A stretch of 64,000 bases of DNA from Desulfococcaceae bacterium HSG9 (GTDB lineage: Bacteria > Desulfobacterota > Desulfobacteria > Desulfobacterales > JAUCGF01). The DNA lies in contig JAUCGF010000077.1 of NCBI GenBank assembly GCA_030378005.1, positions 31,673 to 95,672 of the forward strand. Direction: 5' to 3'. This document shows positions 1 to 10,274 of the stretch, in pieces; within the stretch, counting starts at the first letter, position 1, and every line of letters starts with the position of its first letter. The notes under the pieces were generated by a model. It was not told the origin of the DNA. It saw nothing but the letters and a program-made list of their open reading frames with translations, and did no database searches. Made by a program: the position numbers and the translations under genes.

Positions 1-803
<803 letters not shown>

Positions 804-815
804 TCAAGATTTGTC

Positions 816-847
816 AGAAATCGGGTTTTTGAAAAAACCCGATTTCT
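816..847. repeat. AATCGG palindrome, copy 2
   Basis: AGAAATCGGGTTTTT is followed almost immediately by its reverse complement. It lies 8 bases beyond the stop of the dehydrogenase-like gene (minus strand), where it could also serve as a terminator-like hairpin. Confidence 0.9.
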
Positions 848-854
848 AATGTTT

Positions 855-2144
855 TTATAATGATTTGTGCTCAAATCCCTTTTCAAACGCTTTTGCATCA
901 GCCGCTTTTTTATATTCAGATTCCATCTCTTTCATGCTTGAAGGAAACCCATAAGAGGGAAGTCTTTCCATAAAAGGGGTTGACTCGAAATTTTCAGGCC
1001 CCAAAACTCCTTTGCCTTTCCATAAGCCCTTGGATAGCAATTCCATCATAATGACAGGCCCTACCGCTGTCTGGGCAAGCACGGCCTGGCTTCCATATAT
1101 TTTCATGCACGTTTCATTGTCAACCATCTGATAAATATAAACGTTTCTTTCTTTTCCGTCTTTTATTCCTTTCACCCAAACTCCGGCGGACAACTGGCCT
1201 TTCATGCGGTCGCCGATCATTGCGGGATTCGGGGCACAGGCCGCCACAACATCTCTTGGAGATACGGAAACCCCTTTGACATTTACGTTTTGCGTACCTG
1301 TCAAACCAAGCGTTTCAAGGGTTTTAAGAACTCTGCGCATATCTCTTGGCACGCCGAACTTGAAAGTGGCCCGTTTCAACCCCTTATCTGCAAAATATCT
1401 GGGAAACATCAATACTTCTTCATGTTCGACGTTTATGACTTCCTGATCGCCCACAGGTTCTGGAAACCCGAAAATTTCAGGTTCGGAAAAAGGTTCTGTA
1501 ACATACCATCCCCGCTCCTTTTCCCATATAACCGGAGGATTTAAACATTCTTCAATAGTTGTCCATATAGAGAATCCAAAGGCGATCTCAAGGCCCTCGA
1601 CTTCCAGGTTGTCCGCGTCACGCACATTCAGTTCATGGATTTCATCAAACAAATGATCCGCGGCATATCGGGCAAAAACATTGATCATGCCAGGCTCCAC
1701 TCCGGACCCGCATAAAGCGAGATTGTTTTTTTCAACCCATTGGTCGTGCTTTTCATACTGAAGGTCTCCGAGTTTCAGCCCGACAGTTCCGAAAGGGTCG
1801 GCCGCATCTCTTTGGGACATGCTCATAGCCATGTCCATGTATTTTGCTCCGGTTTCAAACGCCGCGTCAAAAATCGGCATGTTAAATTGCGGATCACAAG
1901 CGTTCATTATAAAATCCGTGTCATATTGTTTGGCTAAAGCGGTAATCTCGGCTTGATTGCCGGCATCAATCCTTTCAGCAATAAGCCGCTTATCATCAAT
2001 TTTTGAAACAACATGCTTTGCTCTGTCCAAATCATAATCGCACACAATGATTCCCTCAAGCCATTCGGCATCGGGATCGTTTTTGGTTGCGACTGATGTG
2101 ATGGCTTCTCCTACACCACCTGCTCCTACTAGTAAAACTTTCAT
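855..2144 (-). CDS. Saccharopine dehydrogenase family protein (carboxynorspermidine dehydrogenase-like)
   Basis: This is a 429-residue NAD(P)-dependent enzyme. The start is ATG 2144, 4 bases after an AGGAGGT ribosome site; a longer frame to 2165 lacks one. The N-terminal Rossmann motif is GAGGVGEAI (about residues 7-15), with the second strand ending in IIVCDYDLDRA. Later blocks GSGVEPGMINVFARYAADHL and GVWVKGIKDGKERNVYIYQ resemble carboxynorspermidine dehydrogenases, which condense an aldehyde and a diamine in polyamine synthesis. The length is close to that family. The substrate cannot be fixed from sequence; the neighbouring polyamine-binding protein supports a polyamine or amino-acid role. 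It is probably co-oriented with, but not tightly coupled to, the genes on either side. Confidence 0.82.
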   Translation of the reverse strand: MKVLLVGAGGVGEAITSVATKNDPDAEWLEGIIVCDYDLDRAKHVVSKIDDKRLIAERIDAGNQAEITALAKQYDTDFIMNACDPQFNMPIFDAAFETGAKYMDMAMSMSQRDAADPFGTVGLKLGDLQYEKHDQWVEKNNLALCGSGVEPGMINVFARYAADHLFDEIHELNVRDADNLEVEGLEIAFGFSIWTTIEECLNPPVIWEKERGWYVTEPFSEPEIFGFPEPVGDQEVINVEHEEVLMFPRYFADKGLKRATFKFGVPRDMRRVLKTLETLGLTGTQNVNVKGVSVSPRDVVAACAPNPAMIGDRMKGQLSAGVWVKGIKDGKERNVYIYQMVDNETCMKIYGSQAVLAQTAVGPVIMMELLSKGLWKGKGVLGPENFESTPFMERLPSYGFPSSMKEMESEYKKAADAKAFEKGFEHKSL

Positions 2145-2160
2145 AAAACCTCCTGATTCA

Positions 2161-2284
2161 GGCATCCTTCATTTTTTGGTTGACCATTCGGAGGAGTGCT
2201 AAACTTACAGTCAGGCATGCAACGCTTACCAATGCTAAACTGTAAGTTTAGCGCTCCAGAGAAAAGTGTAAACTACTTTTAGGC
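2161..2284. repeat. CATCCTTCAT/AGTTTACACTTT family element, copy 1
   Basis: Begins GGCATCCTTCATTTT at 2161 and ends in AAAAGTGTAAACTACTTTT near 2280. The core holds inverted arms: GGAGTGCTAAACTTACAG near 2192-2210 and CTAAACTGTAAGTTTAGCG near 2235. The layout matches the element at 46731-46877 and looks like a non-autonomous inverted-repeat element. Confidence 0.75.
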
Positions 2285-2470
2285 TACTACTACAAAAGGG
2301 TCAGATTTTCAAGAACCGTAAGATAGAGTTACGATTTGTTAAATTTTTTAACAGCAGCAGGCTGAAAATTGATCTCATAATGTGTTTATGAATAATTCAG
2401 GCTAAGTAACATAACTCATCAATTATGCTGAAACAGGTGTAATTCAAGACCGTCGGTTAGCACAAACTCA

Positions 2471-2548
2471 GTAGGTCGGGTTAGCGATAGCGTAACCCGA
2501 CATCAATCGGCAATATTGTCGGGTTACGCTATCGCTAACCCGACCTAC
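2471..2548. repeat. GTAGGTCGGGTTAGCG inverted pair
   Basis: GTAGGTCGGGTTAGCGATAG at 2471 is mirrored by CTATCGCTAACCCGACCTAC ending at 2548; each arm is itself palindromic. A second such pair lies at 60913-61038. The rest of the gap between the two minus-strand genes (2285-2625) shows no gene. Confidence 0.85.
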
Positions 2549-2625
2549 TTTAATCGCAATCACTTGAATTAATTGACATCAATATTTATCAAAATGGCCA
2601 AAGCCGAGTTTATGTTGTTATGCTG

Positions 2626-4176
2626 CTATTTCGGATATCCTGTTATTTCCCTGATTTGTGAATATAAAGGCTCAAGGGCTTTGTACATCTTTGCATAAAC
2701 CCGCGAGTACAATTCTTGGTAAATTTTTACATTTTCCCGATCCGGTTCAAAGGTTTGTTTGATTTGAACCATGCCGGTTACAGCCTCATCAAGATTTTTA
2801 TATAATCCAAGTCCCTTTGCCGTGATAACAGCCGCACCTAGTCCTGAAGTTTCATGGGTGCGGCCTTTGACCATGGGCAGGTTGAATATGTCAGCCGTGA
2901 TTTTGCAAATTTCATCACTTTGGGAAGCGCCACCTGACACGGCTGCTTTTTCAACCTTTACGCCGCCCTTTTTCTGGATTCTTTCCATGCCCTCGCAAAG
3001 AGCAAAGCCAAGCCCTTCAATGACGGCCCGGTATATATGGTCTTTGGTATGCACATCACCAAAACCGATCATGGCTCCTTTGGCATCAGGATGATCAAGC
3101 CCCGGCCCCCAGTATGGCTGCACCACAAGCCCCATTGCGCCGGGTTTAGTTTTTTCAAGGCATTTGTTTAATACCTCTTCTACCCGGATTCCCATCTTTT
3201 GGGCCTGCTCTGTTTCCTTATGGGCAAACTCGTTCTTAAACCAGGTAATCATCCAGAATCCCCTAAAAATCTCAACTTCGGGGTTGTAGTATCCCGGCAC
3301 AGGCGCAGGATAGGCCGGCATAAATCTGATGGGTTCAAAATATTTTTCAGATGTGGTCTGCACGGTTGCGGTAGTGCCAAAACTCAAACTGACCATGCAC
3401 TGATCGAGCACTCCGGCTCCCAGGGTTTCACATCCTTTGTCAGACCCGCACGCAATCACAGGAATGCCTTTTTTTATGCCGATGGCCTTAAAAGCCTCTG
3501 ATGTGATTTCACCGATTAATTCTCCGGGTGATACCAGTTTCACGAGTTTCTCCGGCTCAATCGGGAAAAGCATCCGTGACAATTGATATTTTTTAGCCCA
3601 AGCCTGCTTTTTATAATCAAAGGGAAGATACCCGATCTGGGAGGCGGTCGAATCGGTAAAATTATGGGTCAGTTTGTAGTTTAAAAACCCTGAAATCTGC
3701 ATATATTTATGGGTTTTATCCCATAAATCCGGCTGATTTTGCATAATCCAATTGCATTTGGCCTGGGACTGGATATCAAAGGCTTTTTTTTCAAGTCTTA
3801 AAAGCCTAAGCCCCCAGTTCAAAGGGCCGGATTTTCCGAATACAGGTTCTGCTTTTCTTTGGTCCAGCCAAATCACAGCAGGCCGTAAAGGCCGGCCTTT
3901 TTTATCTACATTAATCATGCTGGCCCGTTGGGTTGTCACCCCGACCCCTGCGACAGATTCAAAAAATTGCGGTGCGGATGCTTTCAGATTCAAACAGGCT
4001 TTGATAAGACTTTCCCAGTACAGTTCCGGGTACTGCTCGGCCCACCCGGGGTGTTTGCTGAAATACGGTTTATACTCTGCCTGAACCTTTGCCAGAAGTT
4101 CTCCTTTAAGAGAAAAAAGAAGCGCCCGAAGGCTCTGGGTTCCGCAATCAATGGCAAGAATAGTTTTTTCGTTCAA
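2626..4176 (-). CDS. FGGY-family carbohydrate kinase
   Basis: This 516-residue protein is a full-length FGGY sugar kinase (xylulokinase/glycerol kinase superfamily). It should phosphorylate a sugar or polyol with ATP in the cytoplasm. The phosphate-1 loop AIDCGTQSLRALLF is at residues 8-21, the catalytic-Asp region reads VIACGSDKGCETLGAGV near 240-257, and the adenosine loop SGGASQSDEICKI is near 410. The start used is TTG 4176; an ATG four bases upstream is out of frame (it would read ATG CTT TGA), and a weak AAGAGA site precedes it. The substrate is unknown. It is close to, and in the same direction as, the two genes to its left, with a repeat-filled gap between. Confidence 0.88.
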   Translation of the reverse strand: MNEKTILAIDCGTQSLRALLFSLKGELLAKVQAEYKPYFSKHPGWAEQYPELYWESLIKACLNLKASAPQFFESVAGVGVTTQRASMINVDKKGRPLRPAVIWLDQRKAEPVFGKSGPLNWGLRLLRLEKKAFDIQSQAKCNWIMQNQPDLWDKTHKYMQISGFLNYKLTHNFTDSTASQIGYLPFDYKKQAWAKKYQLSRMLFPIEPEKLVKLVSPGELIGEITSEAFKAIGIKKGIPVIACGSDKGCETLGAGVLDQCMVSLSFGTTATVQTTSEKYFEPIRFMPAYPAPVPGYYNPEVEIFRGFWMITWFKNEFAHKETEQAQKMGIRVEEVLNKCLEKTKPGAMGLVVQPYWGPGLDHPDAKGAMIGFGDVHTKDHIYRAVIEGLGFALCEGMERIQKKGGVKVEKAAVSGGASQSDEICKITADIFNLPMVKGRTHETSGLGAAVITAKGLGLYKNLDEAVTGMVQIKQTFEPDRENVKIYQELYSRVYAKMYKALEPLYSQIREITGYPK

Positions 4177-4835
4177 AGCATGGTCTCTTGTTTATGAATC
4201 TATGGATCGAGGAAGTTATGTCGTCCCTGATCCTTATCACATCATTTTTCCATTGCCAAGACCGCTGACAAATATTTTTAATTCTTGCTATCAATTCTGG
4301 TGTTTGCTATTTAAAAAATGTCATTCGTAGCGGCTTCAGGTACTCTTATCCAAGCTTTACAAACAATCGAATAAACCCGGACAAATAAATAAACATGCGA
4401 ATTTTAATGCTTACATTGGCTTTATGCCTTTATCCTGTTGCAGTATTTACAGTTCTGGCAAGGAAAAAATCAGCTTTTAATCAGCCGGCGCAAATATAAT
4501 TTACTTCAGAAAAATATTTTTATTGATACGGTTGCCTACACAGAAATGATGGATCGTGAAGAAACCCTGGAATAGTGAAAACATACCCTCAAAATTCAGT
4601 ATATTGTCGGGCCCGGCGGAAAGATTTTTTCGGTTTTTCACACATATCCCGGTGGTGTCGGTGACTTTACCGTATATAAAGACAGGAAGAACAGAGGCCG
4701 TTATCTGCTTTGAAAATCTCGGCCATAAGGACTGATCCGAAAGACTCAAACTCGGTTATTGCCCGTATTCGGGAACATGATAAACCCTTAACCGACGCTC
4801 TGGCCGGGCTGGTCAAAACGTATTATTTTGATATT

Positions 4836-4926
4836 ATCAGTAGATGGAAAATGCCTGAAGATACGACATGGAGCGCAAAAATCGCTGCGCTTGATTTTTG
4901 CGCTCCCGAACTTTCCATCTACTGAT
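4836..4926. repeat. Nested inverted repeat
   Basis: The outer 15-base arms ATCAGTAGATGGAAA (4836-4850) and their exact complement (4912-4926) enclose perfect 13-base inner arms GAGCGCAAAAATC (4871-4883) and its complement (4893-4905). This is a short inverted-repeat element or a strong cruciform-forming site. Confidence 0.85.
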
Positions 4927-4957
4927 TATGCAAGAATTGTTAGAAGATGTTTATAAA

Positions 4958-4987
4958 AAAATCGGATTTTTTTAGAAAATCCGATTT
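4958..4987. repeat. AATCGG palindrome, copy 3
   Basis: AAATCGGATTTTT and GAAAATCCGATTT form a hairpin directly before the ribosome site of the hybrid kinase gene. It could affect readthrough or translation of that gene. Confidence 0.85.
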
Positions 4988-5010
4988 CTCAGAGGAGGAT
5001 TAAATTTATT

Positions 5011-7380
5011 ATGAATATGTATGACATACCCAAAGGAAATATTCAGATTGTGGACGACGTTCCGGAAAATTTGGATGTCCTGTCAGCATTGCTCATCAAA
5101 AAAGGCTTCGATGTGCGCATTGCGATGAATGGCAAACTCGCGTTGCAATCCATTCATGCGCATAAGCCGGATTTGATTTTGTTGGATATCATGATGCCCG
5201 GTATGTCCGGATTTGATGTATGCGAGCGACTCAAAGCAGATGAGCGGACCCGCGACATACCGGTGATTTTTATCAGCGCTTTTGATAATACGTTCGACAA
5301 GGTGAAAAGTTTTATGCTTGGCGGAGTGGATTACATCACCAAACCATTCCAGGCGGAAGAGGTGTTGGCCCGGGTGACTGCGCATATTAAACTGAGAAAC
5401 ATGCAGAAGCGTCTTGAGGATCAAAATCTTCAGCTCATAGATGAAATTGATGAACGCAAAAGAGCGGAAGAAAAACTTAAAAAACTTTCCAACGCCGTGG
5501 AACAGAGCGCCAGTTCTATTGTCATCACCGATATTGACGGATCGATTGAGTATGTAAATCCGGCTTTTTGCAAAACAACGGGATATTCATATAAAGAAGC
5601 CATTGGAAAGAATCCGAGGATATTGAAATCAGGTAAACATTCTCCTGAATTCTATCATAAAATGTGGAAGATACTCGATAACGGCTCTGTATGGAAAGGC
5701 GAAATAATCAATAAACGTAAAAACGGTAAACTATATTGGGAACATGTCACTATTTCACCGGTAAAAAACAGGGGGGGCGACACAACTCATTATGTGACTG
5801 TCAAAGATGATATCACTTGGCGTAAAAAGGCTGAAGCCGAAAAAATCCGTCTGCTTGAAGAAGCCCGCAAAGCCCGTACCGAAGCAGAAAAAGCGAATCG
5901 CGCCAAGAGTGAATTTCTGGCCAATATGTCCCATGATATACGCACACCTATGAACGCGATTTTGGGATTTACGGAACTGCTTGCCGACCAGATCACCGAT
6001 TCCACGCAAAAAGCTTGGATCAAGGCTGTTCAAGCCGGAGGCAAAAGCCTGCTTACCTTGATAAATGACATACTGGATTTGTCCAAGATTGAATCCGGTA
6101 AATTCGAAATCAACCTGGAACCGGTCAATATAAGAGATTTGGCTGATGAACTCGCGCGGATTTTCCAAGTACAGATTGAACAAAAGGCGCTCGGCTTTAT
6201 CGTTGAGATCGCTCCGGATGTTCCCCGGGGTCTGATGTTGGATGAAACACGACTGCGGCAGGTGCTGTTTAATCTGATTGGTAATGCTGTCAAGTTTACG
6301 GATCAAGGTGAAATCAGGCTGACAGTCACGACAGGTGTGCCGCCGGCCGCAAAAGGCCGCTACGATATTCTGATCACAGTGGCGGACACCGGCATTGGGA
6401 TTCCGGCCGACGATCAGCAGCTAATCTTTGATCCTTTCAGGCAGAGGAATGGGCAAAAATTCGGCAAATATGGCGGTACGGGTTTGGGACTGACCATCTC
6501 GTTGCGGCTGGTAAAAGCGATGAACGGTGGCATGACTCTCCAAAGTGTGCCGGGCCAAGGCAGTGCTTTTAAGATCACGCTTCGCGATATAGCTGTGACT
6601 GATACCATTGCCAAACCGAAAAATAAGTCAACAGAATGCTTTGAAGACAAAACATTTGCCAACGCTACCATTCTTGTGGCTGATGACGTTGATACTAACC
6701 GTAATCTGATCAAAGCCTTTTTTGATGATATGACGGATATTGATATAATCGAAGCTGAAAACGGTGCCGAGGCTGTTTCTCTAACTGAACAGAGACAACC
6801 CGATATTATCCTGATGGACATTAAAATGCCTGTCATGGACGGGTATCAGGCAATCAAACGGATTAAAGCGATAGAGCATTTAAAATCTGTTCCCATAATT
6901 GCCGTAACCGCTTCGGCCATGAAACAAGAGGATAAAAAAATAAAATTGGCCGGTTTTGACGCCTATATCACCAAACCACTCCGCATATCTGATCTGTTTT
7001 ATCAATTGGCGCGCTTTCTGCCATGTTTCGAGCAAAAAAACCAAACGGAAGAAAAATCACCCGCAAGCGAACCTGTTGAAATAACGCCTGAAACTCAGGC
7101 AAAATTGCCTGAAATTATTTTTCAACTGGAAAATGATTTCATGTCGGAATGGGAAACGATTCGCAAAACCGAAATTTTCGACGATATGGCTGAATTTGCC
7201 ATTCGGATACGTGATTTTGCTGAAAGCCACTCACTCGCAATGCTGATGAAATTTGGCTGTGACCTCATCGTTCATGTTGAAAATTTTGATATTGATAATA
7301 TTGATGCTACCCTGGATGCTTATCCTGAATTGCTTCAAAAATTAAAGCGTTTAAAAATAAGTGATGAAGATCGGCGTTAA
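5011..7380 (+). CDS. Hybrid sensor histidine kinase, REC-PAS-HisKA-HATPase-REC
   Basis: This 789-residue soluble kinase has no membrane segment, so it senses inside the cell. Domains in order: receiver about 9-125 with phospho-acceptor Asp59 (ILLDIMMPG); PAS about 158-272 (GYSYKEAIGKNPRIL and a C-terminal PAC-like motif); a coiled linker; HisKA with His308 (ANMSHDIRTPMNAILGF); HATPase with N box about 414-430, G1 DTGIGI about 459-464 and G2 GTGLGL about 489-494; second receiver about 552-670 with Asp603. A helical tail follows, with no clear HPt histidine motif. ATG 5011 follows GAGGAGG with a rather long spacing; ATG 5017 is an alternative. It is probably co-transcribed with the receiver-kinase 45 bases downstream, which could take part in the same phosphorelay. 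Confidence 0.93.
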   Translation: MNMYDIPKGNIQIVDDVPENLDVLSALLIKKGFDVRIAMNGKLALQSIHAHKPDLILLDIMMPGMSGFDVCERLKADERTRDIPVIFISAFDNTFDKVKSFMLGGVDYITKPFQAEEVLARVTAHIKLRNMQKRLEDQNLQLIDEIDERKRAEEKLKKLSNAVEQSASSIVITDIDGSIEYVNPAFCKTTGYSYKEAIGKNPRILKSGKHSPEFYHKMWKILDNGSVWKGEIINKRKNGKLYWEHVTISPVKNRGGDTTHYVTVKDDITWRKKAEAEKIRLLEEARKARTEAEKANRAKSEFLANMSHDIRTPMNAILGFTELLADQITDSTQKAWIKAVQAGGKSLLTLINDILDLSKIESGKFEINLEPVNIRDLADELARIFQVQIEQKALGFIVEIAPDVPRGLMLDETRLRQVLFNLIGNAVKFTDQGEIRLTVTTGVPPAAKGRYDILITVADTGIGIPADDQQLIFDPFRQRNGQKFGKYGGTGLGLTISLRLVKAMNGGMTLQSVPGQGSAFKITLRDIAVTDTIAKPKNKSTECFEDKTFANATILVADDVDTNRNLIKAFFDDMTDIDIIEAENGAEAVSLTEQRQPDIILMDIKMPVMDGYQAIKRIKAIEHLKSVPIIAVTASAMKQEDKKIKLAGFDAYITKPLRISDLFYQLARFLPCFEQKNQTEEKSPASEPVEITPETQAKLPEIIFQLENDFMSEWETIRKTEIFDDMAEFAIRIRDFAESHSLAMLMKFGCDLIVHVENFDIDNIDATLDAYPELLQKLKRLKISDEDRR

Positions 7381-7425
7381 AATATTTAAACCACAATAAA
7401 GCTTAAAACTTGAAGGAGAAAAAAA

Positions 7426-8535
7426 ATGAATCAAAGTAATCATCAGGCTAATGTTCTAATTGTTGATGATGTTACGCGCAATATACAAATTATCTCTGCT
7501 ATTTTAAAGCCCGAAGGATATAAAATAGCATTTGCACGCAGTGGTGAAGCCGCTCTGGAGCGGGTGAAAGATATTCCGTTTGATTTGATTCTGCTGGATA
7601 TCATGATGCCCGGCATAGATGGTTACGAAACATGCCGGCGTTTGAAAAATGACCCCCTTTACGCAAGCGAAATTCAAGAGATACCCGTGATTTTCCTGAC
7701 AGCCAAAACAGATCCCGACAGTGTTGTCAAAGGGTTTGACATCGGTGCTGTGGATTATATTACCAAACCGTTCCGTGCATCTGAACTCCTGGCAAGAGTG
7801 AAAACCCATTTGAAACTGAAATTCGCCCTGGAGGACTTACAGGAAGCCAATGCCGCCAAAGACAGATTCTTCTCAATCATTGCGCATGACCTCAAAGGCC
7901 CGTTTAATTCTTTATTAGGATATTCAGATTTTTTGCTGAATTATTGGGAAAATTATACGAATGAAAAAAGGAAAAATTTTGTCAAGACAATAAATCAACA
8001 AAGCAACCGATTGTTTCGAATGCTGGAAAACCTGTTGAATTGGTCAAGAATGCAGCTTGGTAAAATGGAACATCAACCTGCGAAGATTAAGCTGTATCTT
8101 CTAAGCGAACCTAATTTATTGCTGCTTAAACCCCAGGCGGAAAAGAAAAAGATCAAATTATACTCCGACATTGATAAGGATACATCGGCCTACGGTGACA
8201 GCAACATGATTTCAACGGTCATTCGCAACTTGATATCAAACGCTATCAAATTTACACATCCGAAGGGTGAAATACGCATAACTTGCCAGGAAGATGGTGA
8301 TTTTCGAAAAATTACCGTGTCTGACACCGGTATCGGTATCGCAGATGAAAATATTGTCAAGCTATTCAGAATAGACGGGCATTTTTCAACTTACGGTACT
8401 GAAAAGGAATCGGGTACAGGGTTAGGGCTGATTCTGTGCAAGGAATTTGTGGAGAAAAACGGTGGAAAACTCTGGGTTGAAAGCGAAGAGGGCAAGGGGA
8501 GCAAGTTCAGCTTTACCGTTCCATGTTTTAAGTGA
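7426..8535 (+). CDS. Receiver-histidine kinase (REC-HisKA-HATPase)
   Basis: This is a 369-residue cytoplasmic protein. A receiver (about 8-130, acceptor Asp58 in ILLDIMMPG) is joined straight to a HisKA domain (His154 in IIAHDLKGPFNSLLGY) and an HATPase domain (NLISNAIKF about 275, DTGIGI about 304, GTGLGL about 330). All catalytic boxes are present, so it should be an active kinase gated by its own receiver. The start ATG 7426 follows AAGGAGAA. It sits 45 bases after the hybrid kinase, same strand, suggesting an operon in which the hybrid kinase phosphorylates this receiver. No DNA-binding output is present in either gene. Confidence 0.92.
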   Translation: MNQSNHQANVLIVDDVTRNIQIISAILKPEGYKIAFARSGEAALERVKDIPFDLILLDIMMPGIDGYETCRRLKNDPLYASEIQEIPVIFLTAKTDPDSVVKGFDIGAVDYITKPFRASELLARVKTHLKLKFALEDLQEANAAKDRFFSIIAHDLKGPFNSLLGYSDFLLNYWENYTNEKRKNFVKTINQQSNRLFRMLENLLNWSRMQLGKMEHQPAKIKLYLLSEPNLLLLKPQAEKKKIKLYSDIDKDTSAYGDSNMISTVIRNLISNAIKFTHPKGEIRITCQEDGDFRKITVSDTGIGIADENIVKLFRIDGHFSTYGTEKESGTGLGLILCKEFVEKNGGKLWVESEEGKGSKFSFTVPCFK

Positions 8536-8614
8536 GAGGTGATTTTGATAAAAGAATATACCAAAAATAAAGGTATCATTCATGTTCCGGCTTACACTTT
8601 TATCGGATTTCAAT

Positions 8615-8669
8615 ATCAGGTGTCAGGAATGCGGCGGGCTACCGTGAAACCCGAACACTGACACCTGAT
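8615..8669. terminator. Hairpin between convergent genes
   Basis: A perfect 12-base stem ATCAGGTGTCAG (8615-8626) pairs with CTGACACCTGAT (8658-8669) in the gap between convergent genes. There is no clean U-tract, so terminator function is a guess. The CAGGTGTCAG sequence recurs near 23131-23157. Confidence 0.45.
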
Positions 8670-8735
8670 TTTCAATCTAAAGCGCTTTCACTCGGCTTTG
8701 AAAATATACAGCAAGCTCTTTTTCATGATTCTTCC

Positions 8736-10142
8736 CTAAATACGCAATTCCGAACGCGGTTTTAAAAGATACTCCGCGACATCAGTGTCTTGCATAAATT
8801 TGATCAATATTTGATGCAGTTTTTCGGCAACGTCCTTGCGGTCGGCAACGATGTTATGTTGTTGCTCTGGATCCGCTGACAGGTCGAACAGCTTTGATTC
8901 CCCCGCATCCGGGCTGTAAAGCAAAGAGAAATTTCCGGAAGTGACCGTTGTCACAGTTGAAACTTTGAGCATACGAAGAAAATTGTCCACCGACCTGACA
9001 GGGTCGCCAGGGTTGGCAAACGGTATGCTGCTGATGACGAATTCGCGACCGTCGAGTGACGGATCACTTATCTTTGGCAGAAGCGATTGGCCTTGGATAT
9101 ACGCGGGTGGCTCACAACCCATAATTTCAAGAACAGTGGGCATCACATCAACCGCGGACGTAAGTTGATCATAGTTTCCTGATGACTGGCCGGGGATGTG
9201 TATGAGCAGGGGAATCTTTATGATTTCTTCGAACAGAGGCGAATAAGACCATATTCCGTCTTCACCTTGCTTATCCCAGTCATCAAGGGTCGGATATTTC
9301 CCATCAGAGCCGATTTCATAGACCATTTTACCGAACAGACCGCCGTGTTCTCCGAAGTAGAATCCGTGGTCTGAGGTAAAAATAACAGCCGTTTTGTCCA
9401 TCAGCCCCATGTTTTCAACTCGTTTTAGAAGATAGCCCAGCCAAGTGTCAACCATTGTGATTTCACCGCAATATGCAGCGTGTGCTTTTTTCAATCTTTC
9501 CTCAGTGAACCCGTGAACATCTTGCCAATGCCCATAGATCGGTTCGATTATTTCACCATCATACCCCGGATGGTAGTGTTCGGTGTAATAGGCCGGAGCG
9601 TCCCAAGGTTCATGCGGGTCCCAAGTGTCGATATACAGAAAAAAATTTTCCTTATAATGGCGCTCCAGCCATTGCGCAGCTTTAATAAACGTTTGAGGCG
9701 CATTATAATCGGATTCATAGCGCCATGCCGCGCGAATATCCTGGGACTCATGGCGTCCGTCTTTCAACTTTTTGGCCCCCGATCCTTCCTGGCCGGCATT
9801 CATAAAAAAGCTTTTAAAACCTCTGTCGTAATTCATACCGTCGCGTAAATAAAACGGTGTATCCACAACCGCCGCGGTATGAATTCCTTTTTCCGATAAG
9901 ATTTCCGGCAGAGTCGTTACTTCCGGGGGCAGGGGCGACCACCCCATAAACGACATGGTCCAGCGTCCGGTAAAATGATCAGCCCGCGTGGGCATGGTTG
10001 GAAACCCGGCGGCATAATGCTTATCAAACCGAATCGATTTGGCCGATAGACTATCCAGAGAAGGTGTCCGAATTCGTTTATTGCCATAAGCTCCGATATG
10101 GTCTTGCCGAAATGAGTCTGAAGTTATCCAGATAACATTCAT
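8736..10142 (-). CDS. Sulfatase-fold hydrolase with Thr in place of the formylglycine Cys/Ser
   Basis: This 468-residue protein belongs to the alkaline phosphatase/sulfatase superfamily. Start ATG 10142 follows AGAGGA; the frame is open to 10229 but without ribosome site or homologous residues. The metal-binding start is IWITSDSFRQDHIGAYG (Asp9); the mid region has DTWDPHEPW (172-180) and the C-terminal metal site FTSDHGFYFGEHG (Asp258, His259). The nucleophile motif reads TMPTR at 49-53, where classical sulfatases have C/S-x-P-S/T-R. A Thr cannot be converted to formylglycine, so a phosphodiesterase- or phosphatase-like reaction using Thr directly, as in nucleotide pyrophosphatases of this superfamily, is possible. 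There is no signal peptide, so it is cytoplasmic. It lies downstream of the PEP-synthase-like gene on the same strand. Confidence 0.85.
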   Translation of the reverse strand: MNVIWITSDSFRQDHIGAYGNKRIRTPSLDSLSAKSIRFDKHYAAGFPTMPTRADHFTGRWTMSFMGWSPLPPEVTTLPEILSEKGIHTAAVVDTPFYLRDGMNYDRGFKSFFMNAGQEGSGAKKLKDGRHESQDIRAAWRYESDYNAPQTFIKAAQWLERHYKENFFLYIDTWDPHEPWDAPAYYTEHYHPGYDGEIIEPIYGHWQDVHGFTEERLKKAHAAYCGEITMVDTWLGYLLKRVENMGLMDKTAVIFTSDHGFYFGEHGGLFGKMVYEIGSDGKYPTLDDWDKQGEDGIWSYSPLFEEIIKIPLLIHIPGQSSGNYDQLTSAVDVMPTVLEIMGCEPPAYIQGQSLLPKISDPSLDGREFVISSIPFANPGDPVRSVDNFLRMLKVSTVTTVTSGNFSLLYSPDAGESKLFDLSADPEQQHNIVADRKDVAEKLHQILIKFMQDTDVAEYLLKPRSELRI

Positions 10143-10274
10143 TGTTTTACATTCCTCTATGTTTGGGTGACATGGTAAAGGAACAAAATAATTTTGAAAC
10201 AGGGGCTGATATACCGTTACAAATTGCAACGCTGGTGAACGATTTACAAAGGGGCGTTATTTCATTCCTGATCC

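Larger units (their letters stand above)
4177..5010. other. Long intergenic gap with a coding-like remnant
   Basis: There is no intact gene in 4177-5010. Around 4505-4715 the plus strand reads short coding-like pieces (one ending MMDREETLE before a TAG, then VGPGGKIFSVFHTYPGG...YKDRKNRGRYLL before a TGA) in neighbouring frames. This suggests a decayed gene that I cannot name. The gap ends with a nested palindrome and an AATCGG hairpin. Confidence 0.4.
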
